Assembly (NCBI RefSeq): GCF_023895975.1
Contig: NZ_JALBWM010000040.1
Coordinates: 1 to 37,843, forward strand
From: Microbulbifer okhotskensis
GTDB lineage: Bacteria; Pseudomonadota; Gammaproteobacteria; Pseudomonadales; Cellvibrionaceae
DNA: 37,843 nucleotides
Direction of reading: 5' to 3'
The position numbers and the translations under genes are program-made. Positions 9,280 to 18,683 of the stretch are shown in pieces (positions within the stretch are counted from its first letter, which is position 1; each line of letters starts with the position of its first letter). The notes under the pieces are model-generated. The model was not told where the DNA came from. It was given only the letters and a program-made list of their open reading frames with translations, and searched no databases.

Positions 9280-11247
9280 TCAGGGATTGTGTGTAACCTT
9301 GATCGGCGTCACATTTTGCGCCCGTGGCGCTGGTGCTACAGGGTGGGGGGCCGAACCGCTATGACGCAATAAATTTTCCAGTGAAATCAAAGCCTTATCA
9401 TTGCGCTGCACCTCGTCCTCCAAGGTGCGCAAATCTGTGCGACGACTGCGGGTTTTCTGCTTCAGCTCTGTCAGCTTAATTAAGTGGCGGTTGAGTAACT
9501 GTTTTTGATACTGCGCATGCTGTTTGAGCGGTTCAAGCGCCTGCCCCAGCCAATTTTCACCAGTACTACTCATTTCACTATATAGTCTGCCTACCTCACT
9601 GGCGAGTGTGGTGATAAAGCGTTCACTGAGGCGATTGCGCCTAGCCAATAACAATTGTGGCGAGCGCCTTAACTGCGCTGCCTGTCGGTGCAGGCCACGC
9701 AGAGCCAAACGGAATTTACGAATAGTAAAATACTGTCTAACATCGTCGACTTTCTTCAAGCGTGAGCGCTCAAACACAGCATCAAGCAGCCGGTTGGCCT
9801 GATCCACTTCCCGCTCAAGGTTAGACAACTGGTGATCCACCCCCTCCATAAAAGTGTCAATCGCTTTCGCCAGCCCCATAGGCGTCCAGCGCTGATTGAG
9901 GGCGGCCAGGGTGTCATCTATCAGCGATTGCAATTGCTGCCGGGAAATCGGCGCCAGCAGCGGGGTGCTCTGGCGGGCCAGCATACGTTGGCTGGATTTG
10001 AGCGTCAGTAACTCCTGGTGGCAAAGCTTGTGCTGCTCGCGGACTGTCTGCTGTAACTGCTCCAGCTCCGCCAGGTGTTCGGCTGTACTGCCACTATTGC
10101 GCTGCAAGTGCGACAGCGCCGCACGACCACTGTTCAAACGGCGCTTGAGCAAATCGCGGGTATCGGCCATCAGGGTCAGAGCCTGGTGCAAGGATCGGTG
10201 CTCCGCCATTTTATGGCGATGCTCCAACAAACGCTGTACCAACAGCCTCTCAAACTCGGCGAAACGGCTACTCTGCAGCAAGTCCGGATCGCGCTGCTGG
10301 CGCCCAAGTAATGCCATTTTTGCCGAGACCCCGGCAACACATTCCTGGGGCAGCGAGAGCAAACCGGCAACCTCGGAGCGCATCCGACGCAGTAGTAACT
10401 CCGCATCCTCCTCCGGGTCATCCCACAGGACATCCACCTTGTTTAACAGAGCCATCACCGAGGTACCGCGATGTTCACGAAGCGGTGCCAGGTGGGTCTC
10501 CCACATATTCATATCCGTACCACTGACCCCGGCATCAGCAGACAGCAGGAAAGCCACTGCCTGGGCGCCAGGAAGCGTGCTCAATGTCAGCTCTGGCTCA
10601 TTGCCCAGTGCATTGAGTCCGGGTGTGTCAATAATGCGCAGGCCCTGGTCCAGCAAAGGGTGCGGTAGACAAATCAGGGCAAAACGCCAAGCAGGAATTT
10701 CAACAAGATTACCTTTTCCATCCAGGTGGCGGCGATCGAAACCATAGCGAGCAGCCTCTTCCGGCATTACCGACTTGGTCGCAGCAACTTTTAACAGGGT
10801 CTCGCGCGTAGCTTCGGGATTATTCGCATCGAACTCATGGGTGACCCATTTTTGCGGGATGCGGCGGAAGCTCTCCAGGCTGGTATTGGTAGCCAGGGTC
10901 TCAATCGGCAACAGACGTAAACTCGCGCGCTTACTGCCGTCGCTGAAAATTTCTGTAGGGCACATAGTCGTGCGCCCTGGCTTTGATGGGAGCAAACGCT
11001 GACCGTAAGTCTGTGACAACAGCGCATTAATCAACTCCGTTTTACCGCGCGAAAACTCACCCACCAGAACCAGAGTAAACTGGTCATCGGTGAGTAGTGC
11101 GCGGGCTTGCTGTACTACCTGGCAGGCGCCGGCGGAGTTTGAGAAGTGCTGTTCGAGCCATTGGCTGAACTGAGCAAATTGGCGATCGAGATTCTTTTTC
11201 CAACGGTCATAGTCGGAAATATGCTGGCGTAAGAGTGCGTCTTCCAT
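9280..11247 (-). CDS. Dynamin-like GTPase with long coiled-coil region
   Basis: A 655-aa protein with a complete GTPase domain in its first half. G1 is GEFSRGKT near residues 63-70, a threonine-rich switch region (GRTTMCPTE) follows, G3 is DTPGL near 206-210 and G4 is NKVD near 266-269. From about residue 350 on, the sequence is rich in Leu, Gln, Glu and Arg, which suggests long helices or coiled coils. This is the layout of bacterial dynamin-like proteins, which remodel or guard membranes. There is no clear transmembrane helix, so it is probably cytoplasmic or peripheral. It lies between metX and yggT, where Pseudomonas has only a small gene. Confidence 0.75.
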   Translation of the reverse strand: MEDALLRQHISDYDRWKKNLDRQFAQFSQWLEQHFSNSAGACQVVQQARALLTDDQFTLVLVGEFSRGKTELINALLSQTYGQRLLPSKPGRTTMCPTEIFSDGSKRASLRLLPIETLATNTSLESFRRIPQKWVTHEFDANNPEATRETLLKVAATKSVMPEEAARYGFDRRHLDGKGNLVEIPAWRFALICLPHPLLDQGLRIIDTPGLNALGNEPELTLSTLPGAQAVAFLLSADAGVSGTDMNMWETHLAPLREHRGTSVMALLNKVDVLWDDPEEDAELLLRRMRSEVAGLLSLPQECVAGVSAKMALLGRQQRDPDLLQSSRFAEFERLLVQRLLEHRHKMAEHRSLHQALTLMADTRDLLKRRLNSGRAALSHLQRNSGSTAEHLAELEQLQQTVREQHKLCHQELLTLKSSQRMLARQSTPLLAPISRQQLQSLIDDTLAALNQRWTPMGLAKAIDTFMEGVDHQLSNLEREVDQANRLLDAVFERSRLKKVDDVRQYFTIRKFRLALRGLHRQAAQLRRSPQLLLARRNRLSERFITTLASEVGRLYSEMSSTGENWLGQALEPLKQHAQYQKQLLNRHLIKLTELKQKTRSRRTDLRTLEDEVQRNDKALISLENLLRHSGSAPHPVAPAPRAQNVTPIKVTHNP

Positions 11248-11395
11248 TTCACGATGTTCTTGTTATTGAGACCCGGTGACTAGCGGCTCCCCCTAAAACG
11301 AACAGAAGGCGCCGTCAGTGCATAGTATATGAGTCTAACATCGCGCCAGATGCGATCCAGTACGCGCGGCCAAAGAAATCTTCAGCTCGCAGCCA

Positions 11396-12004
11396 CTAGA
11401 AACCGGGAATGTGCCAGAACAGGCTGTAGGCAAACGGGGGCATATTGGCCATCTGGGCAAAACCAAATAGCAATTTGTCCGCCACGGTAAGGAGAATAAA
11501 GACAAAAATCGGACTGATATCGATCACCCCAAGCTGCGGAATAAGCCGGCGTACCGGGCCGCAGAAGGGCTCCAGCAGTTGATGTAACAAAATCAGTGCC
11601 GGATGCCCACTGTTCGGCGCTATCCAGCTGGCCACAATGGAAATCAGCAGACCAATAAACACTACGGCTATCACTGTGGAAACGCTGCCGATCAGTGACC
11701 ACAGGAGTGCGCTGAGTGGATTGAGCAGCACGCCACCTGCGAGTAAACCACAAATCAGAATCATCACCAGACCCACCAATAGCGCCAGCACCACTGAAGC
11801 CATATCGATGCCAAAGAATCCCGGGACCACTTTGCGCAGAGGCAACAACAGGGGATTGGTTACCTTAACAATGCCCTGGGAAATGGGATTATAAAAATCT
11901 GCGCGGGCCAACTGCAGCAGGAAACGCATCAACACGGCAAAAAGGTACAAAATACCCAAGATGCCCACTACGTAAACGCCGATATTGCTAAAGGTATTGC
12001 CCAT
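11396..12004 (-). CDS. yggT: YggT family inner-membrane protein
   Basis: A 202-aa membrane protein with two YGGT repeats. Each has a hydrophobic helix pair followed by the typical segment: NPISQGIVKVTNPLLLPLRKVVPG in the first half, and APNSGHPALILLHQLLEPF with VRRLIPQLGVIDISPI in the second. Four to five transmembrane segments are visible. Members are linked to cell shape, division-plane placement or osmotic tolerance in various bacteria. It lies directly downstream of proC on the same strand, the widespread yggS-proC-yggT arrangement, though here yggS has been separated from it. Confidence 0.92.
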   Translation of the reverse strand: MGNTFSNIGVYVVGILGILYLFAVLMRFLLQLARADFYNPISQGIVKVTNPLLLPLRKVVPGFFGIDMASVVLALLVGLVMILICGLLAGGVLLNPLSALLWSLIGSVSTVIAVVFIGLLISIVASWIAPNSGHPALILLHQLLEPFCGPVRRLIPQLGVIDISPIFVFILLTVADKLLFGFAQMANMPPFAYSLFWHIPGF

Positions 12005-12068
12005 GAATGAACCCTAAACAGAAAGATTTCTAGCAGCGTCCGCTGCTCCGTCAAATGAACCGGTGCGC

Positions 12069-12911
12069 TTACCGATCCAGCTCCTTCGCCATTTCCGCAG
12101 CCCGCTCCTCGCAATCGCGCATGGCATCGGCCACCAGCTGTGCCAGTCCGCCCTGTTCAAAGCGCTGAACCGCACGCTCAGTAGTCCCCCCCGGCGACAT
12201 CACGTTGCGCTTTAATTGCGCTACATCCACATCGCTGGCCACCGCCAGTTTGGCGGCGCCCAAGGCAGTTTGCAACACAAGACGCTCGGCATCGGCACGG
12301 GCTAAGCCCCGATCAGAAGCCGCATTAATCATCGACTCCATAAACTGAAAGAAATACGCCGGTGCCGATCCCGCCACCGCAATGACCTGGTCGATACCCC
12401 GCTCCTCGTCCACCCAAAGGGAGATACCCACCGCACCGACGATACGCTCAGCAGTGGCTCTCTGTTCTTCCGACACCTTGCTGTCGGCATAAAGCCCGGT
12501 AACCCCGGTTTGGACCAGGGCAGGTGTATTGGGCATAGCGCGGACAATGGGCAATTGCTCTCCCATCCAACGATGGTAGGCATCAAGCGGTATACCCGCT
12601 GCAAAAGTGATGACCAGCGGCTGGCGACCCACAAGGTGCGGTCGTAAACCCTCAAGCAGCTCACGCATTACCTGGGGCTTAACCGACAGTACAATCACAT
12701 CGGCATCGGCGATCGCCGCTAAATTGTCATTGCTCGTCGCTACACCGTGGCTTTCGGCAAAGGCATTCAATTTGGCCTCATCGCGGCCCGTAGCAACGAT
12801 CTTGTCCGCCGGATAACCCGATGCCACCAAGCCGCCAATTACCGCCCCGGCCATATTGCCGGCTCCGCCGATAAAAACAATTTTAGGATTTTCTGCACTC
12901 ACTTGGATCAC
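12069..12911 (-). CDS. proC: Pyrroline-5-carboxylate reductase
   Basis: A 280-aa enzyme for the last step of proline synthesis: NAD(P)H-dependent reduction of 1-pyrroline-5-carboxylate. The N-terminal Rossmann motif is FIGGAGNMAGAVIGGL near residues 13-28. The C-terminal family signature is MSPGGTTERAVQRFEQGGL. VAGSAPAYFFQFMESM holds the substrate-binding helix. The frame begins with GTG at 12911. A second GTG at 12902 has a better AAGGTG site and may be the real start. It is followed by yggT. Confidence 0.96.
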   Translation of the reverse strand: MIQVSAENPKIVFIGGAGNMAGAVIGGLVASGYPADKIVATGRDEAKLNAFAESHGVATSNDNLAAIADADVIVLSVKPQVMRELLEGLRPHLVGRQPLVITFAAGIPLDAYHRWMGEQLPIVRAMPNTPALVQTGVTGLYADSKVSEEQRATAERIVGAVGISLWVDEERGIDQVIAVAGSAPAYFFQFMESMINAASDRGLARADAERLVLQTALGAAKLAVASDVDVAQLKRNVMSPGGTTERAVQRFEQGGLAQLVADAMRDCEERAAEMAKELDR

Positions 12912-13042
12912 CTTGGCAAGCTCTCGGCTCGGCGGTTAATAATCTTGATCAATTCACCCTTCGGTAGATTTCGCTAATATGTGGTCGCGCGATTCCAATA
13001 ACAAGAGAGCCGCGATTAAGCGACCTTGCCAAGGAGAATAAT

Positions 13043-15052
13043 ATGCAAAAGAAATGGCTACTGATGCTGACTGCAGTACTGATTGCGGCTACCAACTCAG
13101 CCAGTGCGGTAGATAAACGTACAGAAAATAACGGTCAATTGGTGCTCGAAGATATACCGACAATTCCCCCAAGTATCATCGAGGAACTCAATCGCTACCA
13201 AAATGTTCGTTCAGCCAGCTTCCGCGGTTGGGATATGGACGGCACCGGGATCTATGTCAGCACCCGCTTTGGCGAAGTGGATCAACTACACAAAGTGGAA
13301 ACTGCCGGTGGCGCCCGTCGCCAGTTGACCTTTTTTGACGAGCCCATTGGCAGCATTATGACCCGCCCGGAGCATCGGCAACTCGCGTTTACAATGGACG
13401 TCGGGGGCAACGAATATGCGCAAATTTTCCTGTTCGACGCCCAAAGTGGCAGCAGCGAGATGATCACAGATGGCCAGTCTCGCAACGGTGCCATCCTTTG
13501 GAATAAACAGGGTTCTGCCATGGCCTACCAGAGCACCCGTCGCGATGGTAAATCTAACGACATCTGGCTGACCACCTTTGCAGACGGCCAAAGAGAGGAG
13601 CGGCTAATCCTTCAGTCAGAGGACGGCAGCTGGTGGGGGCCCAGCGCCTTCTCCCAGTCCGGCAGCCAGCTGCTGGTAATGCAATACATTTCCTCAACTC
13701 GCTCCAAAGTCCATTTGCTGACTCTGGACAGCGGCGAGCTAAGCCTGCTCGCCGGTGACGGGGAAAAGGATTCACGCAATTTTCCTGCGGGCTTCAGCTA
13801 CGACGGCGGCTCTGTCTATGTAGTGAGTGACAGGGGCGGAGAGTTTACCCAGCTGATTCGCAAGGACCTCAGCAGTGGCAATGAGACAGTGATTACTGCT
13901 GATATCCCCTGGGATATCAGCAGCTTTACTCTCAGTGAGGACGGCCGTCGCGGTGCCTTTGTCGCCAACGAAAATGGGATATCTTCGCTCTATTTGTACG
14001 AGCCGCGTAGCGATCGCTACCACAAAGTAGATTCCCTCCCCATTGGTGTTATTGGCGGCATAAAATTCAACCCGAAGGGCGATAAACTGGCCCTGTCCCT
14101 GAATACGCCGAAAACCCCTACAGACTCTTTTGTCCTCGAACTTAATCGTCGTCCCCTATCCAGTGGCGACCTTACTCGCTGGACCTTTAGCGAAGTCGGC
14201 GGCCTCAATACCGAGTACTTTGTCGAACCAAAACTGATTCACTACCCCACTTTCGACCAAGAGAATGACAAACCCCGTAAGATCCCCGCTTTTGTTTATA
14301 AACCGCGCAACCCCAAGGGTCCGGTGCCAGTTATTATTTCTATTCACGGCGGGCCCGAAGGGCAGTATCGTCCAGTCTTCTCAAGTAAATACCAACTGTG
14401 GCTTGAGAAACTAGGCGTTGCGGTGATAGCGCCCAATGTGCGCGGCTCTGCCGGCTATGGCAAAAGTTACCTGGCCATGGATAACGGTTATGAACGCGAG
14501 GGTTCGGTAAAAGATATTGGCGCTTTATTGGATTGGATCGCCACCCAGCCGGACTTGGATGCTGAACGCGTCGCCGTCTTCGGCGGAAGCTACGGCGGCT
14601 ATATGGTGCTGGCCAGCAGCGTCTACTACTCCGATCGCCTTAAAGCCGCAGTGGATATTGTAGGGATCTCCAATTTTGTTACCTTCCTCACCAATACCAA
14701 GAGCTATCGCCGCGACCTGCGCCGAGTTGAATACGGCGATGAGCGCGATCCGCAAATGCGTGCCTTTCTTGAAAAGATCAGCCCTAACAACCATGTGGAA
14801 AAAATCCAGGTGCCCATGTTTGTAGTGCAGGGGCAAAATGATCCTCGAGTACCCGTCACTGAGGCTGAGCAGATCGTGGCTGCCCTGCGTAAAAACGGCA
14901 ACCAGGTTTGGTACATGAACGCGCTAAACGGGGGTCACGGTTACCGCAAGAAGGAAAACAATGATGCCTTTACCCAGGCCACTGCACTTTTCTTTGCCGA
15001 ACACCTGCTCACTGATGAGCAAAGAGAGAAATCGACCCTGATCAATGATTAA
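13043..15052 (+). CDS. Secreted S9-family prolyl oligopeptidase-like peptidase
   Basis: A 669-aa protein with a signal peptide (basic MQKKW, then a hydrophobic core ending near residues 20-23). A WD/beta-propeller-like region covers about 45-400, with repeats such as GGARRQLTFFD, and an alpha/beta-hydrolase domain covers about 405-660. The catalytic triad is readable: Ser516 in GGSYGGYM, Asp600 in GQNDPRVP and His632 in GGHGY. This is the acylaminoacyl-peptidase/DPP-IV-like S9 family, which trims short peptides, here probably in the periplasm. The ATG has an AAGGAG site 8 bases upstream, and a strong terminator follows. The gene interrupts the usual yggS-proC pair. Confidence 0.9.
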   Translation: MQKKWLLMLTAVLIAATNSASAVDKRTENNGQLVLEDIPTIPPSIIEELNRYQNVRSASFRGWDMDGTGIYVSTRFGEVDQLHKVETAGGARRQLTFFDEPIGSIMTRPEHRQLAFTMDVGGNEYAQIFLFDAQSGSSEMITDGQSRNGAILWNKQGSAMAYQSTRRDGKSNDIWLTTFADGQREERLILQSEDGSWWGPSAFSQSGSQLLVMQYISSTRSKVHLLTLDSGELSLLAGDGEKDSRNFPAGFSYDGGSVYVVSDRGGEFTQLIRKDLSSGNETVITADIPWDISSFTLSEDGRRGAFVANENGISSLYLYEPRSDRYHKVDSLPIGVIGGIKFNPKGDKLALSLNTPKTPTDSFVLELNRRPLSSGDLTRWTFSEVGGLNTEYFVEPKLIHYPTFDQENDKPRKIPAFVYKPRNPKGPVPVIISIHGGPEGQYRPVFSSKYQLWLEKLGVAVIAPNVRGSAGYGKSYLAMDNGYEREGSVKDIGALLDWIATQPDLDAERVAVFGGSYGGYMVLASSVYYSDRLKAAVDIVGISNFVTFLTNTKSYRRDLRRVEYGDERDPQMRAFLEKISPNNHVEKIQVPMFVVQGQNDPRVPVTEAEQIVAALRKNGNQVWYMNALNGGHGYRKKENNDAFTQATALFFAEHLLTDEQREKSTLIND

Positions 15053-15070
15053 TAATGAGTATTTAATCAA

Positions 15071-15100
15071 AGAAAAGCGGCCTAGATAGGCCGCTTTTCT
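15071..15100. terminator. Bidirectional intrinsic terminator
   Basis: AGAAAAGCGGCC and GGCCGCTTTTCT form a 12-bp perfect stem with a 6-base loop. It has A-tracts on one side and T-tracts on the other, so it can end both the S9 peptidase transcript (+) and the convergent yggS transcript (-). Confidence 0.85.
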
Positions 15101-15117
15101 CGTAAGTAACCGGCTCT

Positions 15118-15405
15118 CTAACCGAATACAAATGGAAAAGTTTCGGCGATTGCGATCAGATTCAGGGTGATAGCCAGCACCCACAGCCAATGCCGACTCT
15201 CCGGCCAGAGTATCCCGGTAACGGTTGAATTTAAAAAGCTAGTAACTAACGAAATTTTGGGGGATACAAATGATAGCAAACAAATTAAAGCCAACCACTC
15301 CAGTGCCACCCAGGTCATCGCTACACTCTTAACTACCGACAGAGACAGTACTGCACAGAGCGTTAGCAACAGCAATACCACATCAACAGTCTCTGCTTTC
15401 GTCAT
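15118..15405 (-). CDS. Small hydrophobic membrane protein, function unknown
   Basis: A 95-aa protein with about three predicted transmembrane stretches (residues 8-24, 31-47 and 72-90). No family is recognised. The ATG at 15405 has a good AGGAG site. It starts 35 bases beyond the yggS stop on the same strand and ends at the bidirectional terminator, so it is probably the last gene of a yggS transcript. Confidence 0.6.
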   Translation of the reverse strand: MTKAETVDVVLLLLTLCAVLSLSVVKSVAMTWVALEWLALICLLSFVSPKISLVTSFLNSTVTGILWPESRHWLWVLAITLNLIAIAETFPFVFG

Positions 15406-15440
15406 TCCAACTCCTAAAATTAGCGATTAAAGTACTAACT

Positions 15441-16148
15441 CTATTCGTCAGAATAATTCCTCCCTCCAAAAATATCTGTGCCGATGCGCACAACAGTCGC
15501 GCCACAGGCGATAGCCGCTTCCATATCCCGAGACATGCCTATAGAAAGAGTGTCCAGAGTCTGGTCGGGAAATTGTCTGCACAGGGACTGTAAGAGTGCC
15601 GCCAGCTCGATAAATGGTTTGCGCTGGCCACAGGCATCCCGCCGAACTGTGGGAATCGCCATCAAACCACGCAGGCGCAATCCTGGCATTTTCACCACTT
15701 CCCGCGCCAGCGCCACCAAATCCTGTGGGGCTATGCCAGACTTGCTTTGCTCGCCATCGATATTCACCTGCAGGCAGATATTGAGCGGTGCCATATATCC
15801 GGGTCGCTGTGAAGAAAGCCGCTGGGCAATTTTCAAGCGATCTACGGTATGTATCCACTGGAACCGCTCCGCTACCGCACGGCTTTTATTCGACTGAAGT
15901 GGCCCAATAAAGTGCCAGTGAATATCCAGGTCGGACAGGGCATCCTGTTTTTCCAGGGCTTCCTGCAGATAGTTTTCGCCAAAATGGCGCTGACCTGCGC
16001 TATAGGCGATTCGCAGGTCTTGCGCAGGTCGTGTTTTAGAGACTGCCAGAAGGGTGATTTCTGAGGGGTTGCGACCGCAGTTGTTGCAGCATGTCACAAT
16101 CCGCACACCTACTGCATTCAGGTTTTCGACGATTGTCTCTTTGCGCAT
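15441..16148 (-). CDS. yggS: YggS/PLPBP family pyridoxal-phosphate-binding protein
   Basis: A 235-aa member of the YggS/PROSC family, with a TIM-barrel fold like the N-terminal domain of alanine racemase. The PLP lysine lies in LLAVSKTRP near residue 38. HFGENYLQEALEK, HFIGPLQSNKSR and the C-terminal SIGMSRDMEAAI and VRIGTDIFG motifs are family hallmarks. It buffers PLP and affects vitamin B6 and amino-acid balance. It is divergent from pilT, as in Pseudomonas, but proC no longer follows it directly. Confidence 0.95.
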   Translation of the reverse strand: MRKETIVENLNAVGVRIVTCCNNCGRNPSEITLLAVSKTRPAQDLRIAYSAGQRHFGENYLQEALEKQDALSDLDIHWHFIGPLQSNKSRAVAERFQWIHTVDRLKIAQRLSSQRPGYMAPLNICLQVNIDGEQSKSGIAPQDLVALAREVVKMPGLRLRGLMAIPTVRRDACGQRKPFIELAALLQSLCRQFPDQTLDTLSIGMSRDMEAAIACGATVVRIGTDIFGGRNYSDE

Positions 16149-16217
16149 ATACTGGAGCCCTTACCGATTTGAGCGGCGATTTTACCTGAGCCCCAACAAG
16201 AACCATAAGGTAGCAGT

Positions 16218-17252
16218 ATGGATATCACTGAACTCCTCGCCTTTAGCGCCAAGCAAAACGCCTCGGACTTGCACCTTTCGGCCGGCCTGCCGCCGATGAT
16301 TCGTGTAGACGGCGACGTGCGCCGTATTAATTTGCCGTCCATGGAGCACAAGCAGGTGCACGGCCTGATCTACGAGATCATGAACGACAAACAGCGCAAG
16401 GATTACGAAGAGCTGCTGGAAACAGACTTCTCTTTTGAGGTGCCCGGTGTAGCCCGCTTTCGTGTCAATGCGTTTAACCACAACCGCGGTGCCGGTGCAG
16501 TATTCCGGACCATTCCCTCCAAGGTACTGACTATGGAAGACCTGGGCATGGGCCAGGTCTTCAAGCAGATCTCGGATACCCCCCGCGGTCTGGTGCTGGT
16601 AACAGGGCCCACCGGTTCCGGCAAGTCCACCACACTGGCGGCGATGATGGACTACATCAACGACAACAAGTACGAGCATGTCCTCACCATTGAGGACCCG
16701 ATTGAATTTGTACACGAATCGAAGAAGTGTCTGGTGAACCAACGTGAGGTACACCGGGATACCCACGGTTTCGCCGAGGCATTGCGCTCTGCACTCCGTG
16801 AAGACCCGGACATTATTCTGGTGGGTGAGATGCGCGATCTCGAAACCATCCGTCTGGCACTGACCGCCGCAGAAACCGGTCACCTGGTTTTTGGCACCCT
16901 GCACACCACCTCCGCCGCAAAAACCATTGACCGGGTGGTGGACGTGTTCCCTGCGCAGGAAAAATCGATGGTGCGCTCCATGCTGTCGGAATCCCTGCAA
17001 GCGGTAATCTCGCAGACCCTATTGAAGAAAAACGGAGGCGGCCGCGTCGCCGCTCACGAGATCATGCGCGGCACTCCGGCAATCCGCAACCTGATCCGCG
17101 AGGACAAGATTGCGCAGATGTACTCCGCCATCCAGACCGGTGCCAGCGTCGGCATGCAGACCATGGACCAATGTCTGGAAGATCTGGTGGCACGGCGCAT
17201 TGTCACCCGTGAGGTCGCCCGAGAAAAAGCCAAGATGCCGGACAATTTCTAA
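16218..17252 (+). CDS. pilT: Type IV pilus retraction ATPase PilT
   Basis: A 344-aa hexameric secretion-type ATPase that powers pilus retraction and twitching. Visible motifs are the N-terminal ASDLHLSAGLPPMIRVDG, Walker A GPTGSGKST near residues 130-138, the Asp box (IEDPIEF), Walker B ILVGEMRD and the His box HLVFGTLHT. The length equals that of Pseudomonas PilT. ATG 16218 follows an AAGG site. It is followed by its paralog pilU 63 bases downstream, on the same strand and likely the same transcript. Confidence 0.97.
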   Translation: MDITELLAFSAKQNASDLHLSAGLPPMIRVDGDVRRINLPSMEHKQVHGLIYEIMNDKQRKDYEELLETDFSFEVPGVARFRVNAFNHNRGAGAVFRTIPSKVLTMEDLGMGQVFKQISDTPRGLVLVTGPTGSGKSTTLAAMMDYINDNKYEHVLTIEDPIEFVHESKKCLVNQREVHRDTHGFAEALRSALREDPDIILVGEMRDLETIRLALTAAETGHLVFGTLHTTSAAKTIDRVVDVFPAQEKSMVRSMLSESLQAVISQTLLKKNGGGRVAAHEIMRGTPAIRNLIREDKIAQMYSAIQTGASVGMQTMDQCLEDLVARRIVTREVAREKAKMPDNF

Positions 17253-17315
17253 GCGGCAATCAATCCGTCCCCCTGCTCGGGGAAGAAAACGTTGAGATAA
17301 AACGCGGTAAATACA

Positions 17316-18467
17316 ATGGATATTGAAAGACTCCTACAACTGGTTGTAGAGAAGGGCGCTTCGGACTTATTTATCACTGCGGGTGTCCCCCCCTCCATCA
17401 AACTGCACGGCCGCGTCGTACCCTGCAGCAGTAACGCGCTCACGCCTGATAAGGCACGCGAGCTAGTGGTGGGCACTATGAATGAAAAACAGCGACGAGA
17501 GTTCGCCGAGCACAAAGAATTGAATTTCGCCATCGCCGTGCGCAATGTAGGCCGCTTCCGGGTATCGGCCTTTTTCCAACGCAATCTGGTGGGCATGGTA
17601 CTACGCCGAATCGAAACTAAGATTCCCAGCATCGATGGGCTCGGCTTGCCCGATGTGCTCAAAGATCTGACCATGACCAAGCGCGGCCTGATCATCTTTG
17701 TGGGCGCCACCGGTACCGGCAAATCGACTTCACTGGCCTCTATGATCGGCCACCGCAACGAGAACACCAAAGGTCATATCATCACCATTGAAGATCCGAT
17801 CGAATTTATCCACCAACACCGCGGCTGTATTGTGACCCAGCGCGAAGTGGGCCTGGATACCGAGTCTTTTGATGTGGCCCTGAAAAACACCTTGCGGCAG
17901 GCTCCGGATGTGATTTTGATTGGTGAGGTGCGCTCCCGTGAAACCATGGATCACGCTATCGCTTTCGCCGAGACCGGCCACCTGTGCCTCTGCACCCTGC
18001 ACGCCAACAATGCCAACCAGGCACTCGATCGTATCATCCACTTCTTCCCGGCGGACCGCCACCGCCAGTTGTTTATGGATCTGTCGCTGAACTTAAAAGC
18101 CATGGTCGCCCAACAATTAGTGCCAACGCCTGATGGCGACGGCCGCCGCGCCTGCCTGGAAATTTTGATTAACACCCCACTGATGTCGGACCTGATCCGC
18201 AAAGGTGAGGTGCATAAAATGAAAGAACTAATGAAACGCTCCGGTGAGCAAGGTATGCAGACTTTCGACCAGGCGCTTTACGAACTCTACGACGGAGGCG
18301 AGATCACCTACGAAGATGCCCTCGCCCATGCTGACTCCGCCAATGACCTGCGCCTGATGATTAAGCTCAAATCTGAATCTGATGCGGAGTACTTAAACAG
18401 TGCTGCCGGTGAATTGAGCCTGCAAAATGATTCAGAATATGGCGATGGTGGCCCTCAGCTTTACTAG
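17316..18467 (+). CDS. pilU: PilU, PilT-dependent accessory retraction ATPase
   Basis: A 383-aa PilT paralog that assists retraction under load. It shares ASDLFITAGVPPSIKLHG, Walker A GATGTGKST, the Asp box IEDPIEF, Walker B ILIGEVRS and the His box HLCLCTLHANN. The longer C-terminal tail (EYLNSAAGELSLQND and beyond) is typical of PilU rather than PilT. It lies directly after pilT. Confidence 0.95.
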   Translation: MDIERLLQLVVEKGASDLFITAGVPPSIKLHGRVVPCSSNALTPDKARELVVGTMNEKQRREFAEHKELNFAIAVRNVGRFRVSAFFQRNLVGMVLRRIETKIPSIDGLGLPDVLKDLTMTKRGLIIFVGATGTGKSTSLASMIGHRNENTKGHIITIEDPIEFIHQHRGCIVTQREVGLDTESFDVALKNTLRQAPDVILIGEVRSRETMDHAIAFAETGHLCLCTLHANNANQALDRIIHFFPADRHRQLFMDLSLNLKAMVAQQLVPTPDGDGRRACLEILINTPLMSDLIRKGEVHKMKELMKRSGEQGMQTFDQALYELYDGGEITYEDALAHADSANDLRLMIKLKSESDAEYLNSAAGELSLQNDSEYGDGGPQLY

Positions 18468-18486
18468 CTCCAGATCCAGCCAAACC

Positions 18487-18534
18487 AAAACCGTTTATAG
18501 ACAAATCTGAGGACCCACATCTGTGAACGGTTTT
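18487..18534. repeat. Inverted repeat between pilU and the LysE-type gene
   Basis: AAAACCGTT (18487-18495) and AACGGTTTT (18526-18534) are perfect 9-bp inverted copies with a 30-base loop, 20 bases past the pilU stop. The right arm ends in TTTT, so it may act as a weak pilU terminator. A TATAAT at 18542-18547, without a clear -35, may be the -10 for the next gene. Confidence 0.35.
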
Positions 18535-18683
18535 CACCCGGTATAATACGCCTTCAATATCTCCGCTATATCAGAACTGACCGCACTCCATACCCATAGA
18601 GCCGGTCTGCCCCATCCACTCCCAAATCGCAACACTGTCGGCTCAATTATTGATGTTACAGGCGGAAAATAGGATAAGAATTT

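Noticed and set aside
8710..9372. Plus-strand frame of 220 codons opposite metX
   Set aside because: Antisense shadow of metX; no recognisable domain.
9896..10747. Plus-strand frame of 283 codons inside the GTPase gene
   Set aside because: Serine/arginine/cysteine-rich antisense frame opposite a protein with clear G1-G4 motifs; no RBS.
16182..17000. Long minus-strand open frame of 272 codons opposite pilT
   Set aside because: It is a shadow: the protein is full of His/Gln/Gly runs with no family pattern, while the plus strand holds an unmistakable PilT.
18541..18640. Possible tRNA after the TATAAT downstream of pilU
   Set aside because: No cloverleaf, no TTCGA-type T-arm and no 3' CCA stem could be drawn.
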